DNA from: Streptomyces sp. NRRL F-5135
GTDB taxonomy: Bacteria; Actinomycetota; Actinomycetes; Streptomycetales; Streptomycetaceae
Reading direction: 5' to 3'
DNA: 64,000 bases
Assembly: GCF_000719775.1 (NCBI RefSeq)
Contig: NZ_JOHR01000010.1
Span: 124,001 to 188,000, forward strand
Below the pieces are notes generated by a model. That model was not told the DNA's origin, made no database searches, and saw nothing but the letters and a program-made list of their open reading frames with translations. A program made the translations under genes and the position numbers. Positions within the stretch are counted from its first letter, which is position 1; every line of letters begins with the position of its first letter. Of this stretch, positions 63,015-64,000 are shown piece by piece.

Positions 63015-63554
63015 ATGAATATCTGCGTCTTCCTCTCCGCCGCCGACCTCGACGAGCGCTACACCCGCCCCGCCCGCGAATTCGCCGAGCTCATCGGCAA
63101 GGGCGGCCACACCCTCGTCTGGGGCGGCTCCGACAGCGGCCTGATGAAGGTCGTCGCCGACGGGGTCCAGAAGGCCGGCGGGCGGCTGGTCGGGGTGTCG
63201 GTGGACTTCCTCCGGGACGTGGCGCGGCCGGACGCCGACGAGATGCTGGTCGCCAAGGACCTCGCCGAGCGCAAGGCGCTGCTGCTCTCCCGGGCCGACG
63301 CCGTCGTGGTCATGGTCGGTGGCACGGGCACGCTGGACGAGGCCACCGAGATCCTGGAGCTGAAGAAGCACTCCCTGCACACCAAGCCCGTCGTCCTGCT
63401 CAACACGGCCGGTTTCTACGACGGGCTCAAGGAGCAGTTCCGGCGGATGGAGGAGGAGGGGTTCCTGCCGATGCCCCTCACAGACCTGGTCTTCTTCGCC
63501 GAGGACGGGGTCGGCGTCCTCGCCTACCTCGAAGAGTCGGTGGGTGTTCGGTGA
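63015..63554 (+). CDS. LOG-like nucleotide phosphoribohydrolase family protein
   Basis: 179-aa Rossmann-fold protein of the LOG/lysine-decarboxylase-like family, some members of which release adenine-type bases from nucleoside monophosphates to make active cytokinins. It shows LVWGGSDSGLMKVVADG near the N-terminus and the signature VGGTGTLDEATE; the usual PGG is VGG here. ATG 63015 is chosen by family length. The substrate of this member is unknown. Confidence 0.82.
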   Translation: MNICVFLSAADLDERYTRPAREFAELIGKGGHTLVWGGSDSGLMKVVADGVQKAGGRLVGVSVDFLRDVARPDADEMLVAKDLAERKALLLSRADAVVVMVGGTGTLDEATEILELKKHSLHTKPVVLLNTAGFYDGLKEQFRRMEEEGFLPMPLTDLVFFAEDGVGVLAYLEESVGVR

Positions 63555-63583
63555 CCGCGCCGGGGTGATGCGACCATGACCGC

Positions 63584-64000
63584 ATGGCTACCCCTACCCA
63601 CCTCATCACCGGAGCCGGTTCGGGCATCGGCGCCGCCGTCGCGCGCCGGCTGCACGCGCGCGGCGACGGCCTGTTGCTGCTCGCGCGCGACGCCGGCCGC
63701 GCGAAGGAACTCGCCGCCGCCTTCCCCGGCGCCCGTACCCTCGTCGGCGACCTCGGCAACCCCGACCGGCTCTCCTGGGCCCTGTCCCACCAGTCGCTGC
63801 CCGACCGGCTCGATTCGGTCCTGCACATCGCGGGCGTGGTCGACCTGGGGGCGGTCGGGGAGCTGACCACCAGGACCTGGCGCGCCCAGCTCGACGTGAA
63901 CCTGATCGCCCCGGCCGAGCTGACCCGGCTCGTCCTGCCGCAGTTGAGGGTTTCCCAGGGACAGGTGGTGTTCGTCAACTCCGGCGCCGGGCTGTACGCG
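63584..64000 (+). CDS. short-chain dehydrogenase/reductase (3' end outside window)
   Basis: The first 139 codons of an NAD(P)-dependent SDR. The cofactor motif LITGAGSGIGAAVARRL (7-23), the acidic GDLGNPDR, the IAGVVDLG segment in the place of NNAG, and the catalytic-Ser strand VVFVNSGAGLYA at the window edge are visible. The catalytic YxxxK would lie beyond base 64000. ATG 63584 is 30 bp after the LOG gene, so they may be co-transcribed. Confidence 0.88.
   Translation, partial: MATPTHLITGAGSGIGAAVARRLHARGDGLLLLARDAGRAKELAAAFPGARTLVGDLGNPDRLSWALSHQSLPDRLDSVLHIAGVVDLGAVGELTTRTWRAQLDVNLIAPAELTRLVLPQLRVSQGQVVFVNSGAGLYA

Noticed and set aside
1..64000. A secondary-metabolite gene cluster
   Set aside because: No polyketide synthase, peptide synthetase, terpene or lanthipeptide genes; the aminotransferase and dehydrogenase are isolated.

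Overview
The window is actinobacterial chromosome, almost certainly Streptomyces. Coding strands have very high G+C at third positions, GTG starts are common, and the gene families are typical of the genus (DUF397/XRE/ATPase triads, Scabin-type ADP-ribosyltransferase, AICE genes, glycine-riboswitch gcvT). From memory, the order of the core genes (enoyl-CoA hydratase, ADP-ribosyltransferase, EF-hand protein, sdaA-glyA-gcvH-gcvT, SseB-like pair, opp-type ABC transporter, cysteine desulfurase, mnmA) matches the SCO5459-SCO5490 part of S. coelicolor. An accessory island sits between about 10.5 and 33.5 kb.

Layout. 1-10.0 kb: end of an enoyl-CoA hydratase gene, an anti-sigma-like ATPase, two exported proteins (degenerate polysaccharide deacetylase, YncE-like beta-propeller lipoprotein), a secreted DNA-type ADP-ribosyltransferase, an EF-hand protein translationally coupled to a CopD-like membrane protein, a membrane-anchored AA10 lytic polysaccharide monooxygenase, a PLP aminotransferase and a zinc alcohol dehydrogenase. 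10.6-22.4 kb: a large secreted LamG protein, then a 2305-residue secreted Rhs protein ending in a Hint domain and a small toxin tip, followed by an overlapping putative immunity gene. 22.5-32.2 kb: an actinomycete integrative and conjugative element (AICE) with int, xis, RepSA-like rep, spdB-like, traB/FtsK, regulators and an XRE module. 32.2-33.5 kb: an orphan second Rhs tip with a DddA/SCP1.201-type deaminase signature, a convergent gene of unknown function, and a 30-codon scrap of rhs core.

The central observation is a perfect 24-bp direct repeat (21631-21654 and 32196-32219). It encodes HTYYVLAG near the end of the Hint domain in the intact rhs gene, and it is exactly where homology to rhs resumes at the far side of the AICE, directly after a stop codon. 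The simplest reading is that the AICE integrated into rhs at this site. It would have brought its own in-frame toxin tip and immunity gene and pushed the resident deaminase tip downstream into a silent state. Excision would rejoin rhs to the deaminase tip, so the element would act as a toxin-switching cassette.

33.5-38.5 kb: the minus-strand serine/glycine one-carbon cluster gcvT-gcvH-glyA-sdaA, headed by a tandem glycine riboswitch. 38.8-41.8 kb: a P-loop protein and two SseB-family proteins. 42.5-48.9 kb: a five-gene oligopeptide ABC transporter operon (permease, binding protein, permease, two ATPases) with a 19-bp hairpin next to the start of the second permease gene and a strong terminator at the end. 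49-53.6 kb: acyl-CoA thioesterase, cysteine desulfurase, peptidoglycan amidase and the tRNA thiolase MnmA; the desulfurase is a plausible sulfur donor for MnmA. 53.6-64 kb: GNAT protein, M48-like membrane peptidase with a coupled partner, an NPCBM-like membrane protein, a WhiJ-like XRE/DUF397/ATPase triad, a decayed gene, a DUF4352-like protein, alpha/beta hydrolase, DUF427 protein, LOG-like protein and the start of an SDR gene. No tRNA, rRNA or CRISPR array was seen.
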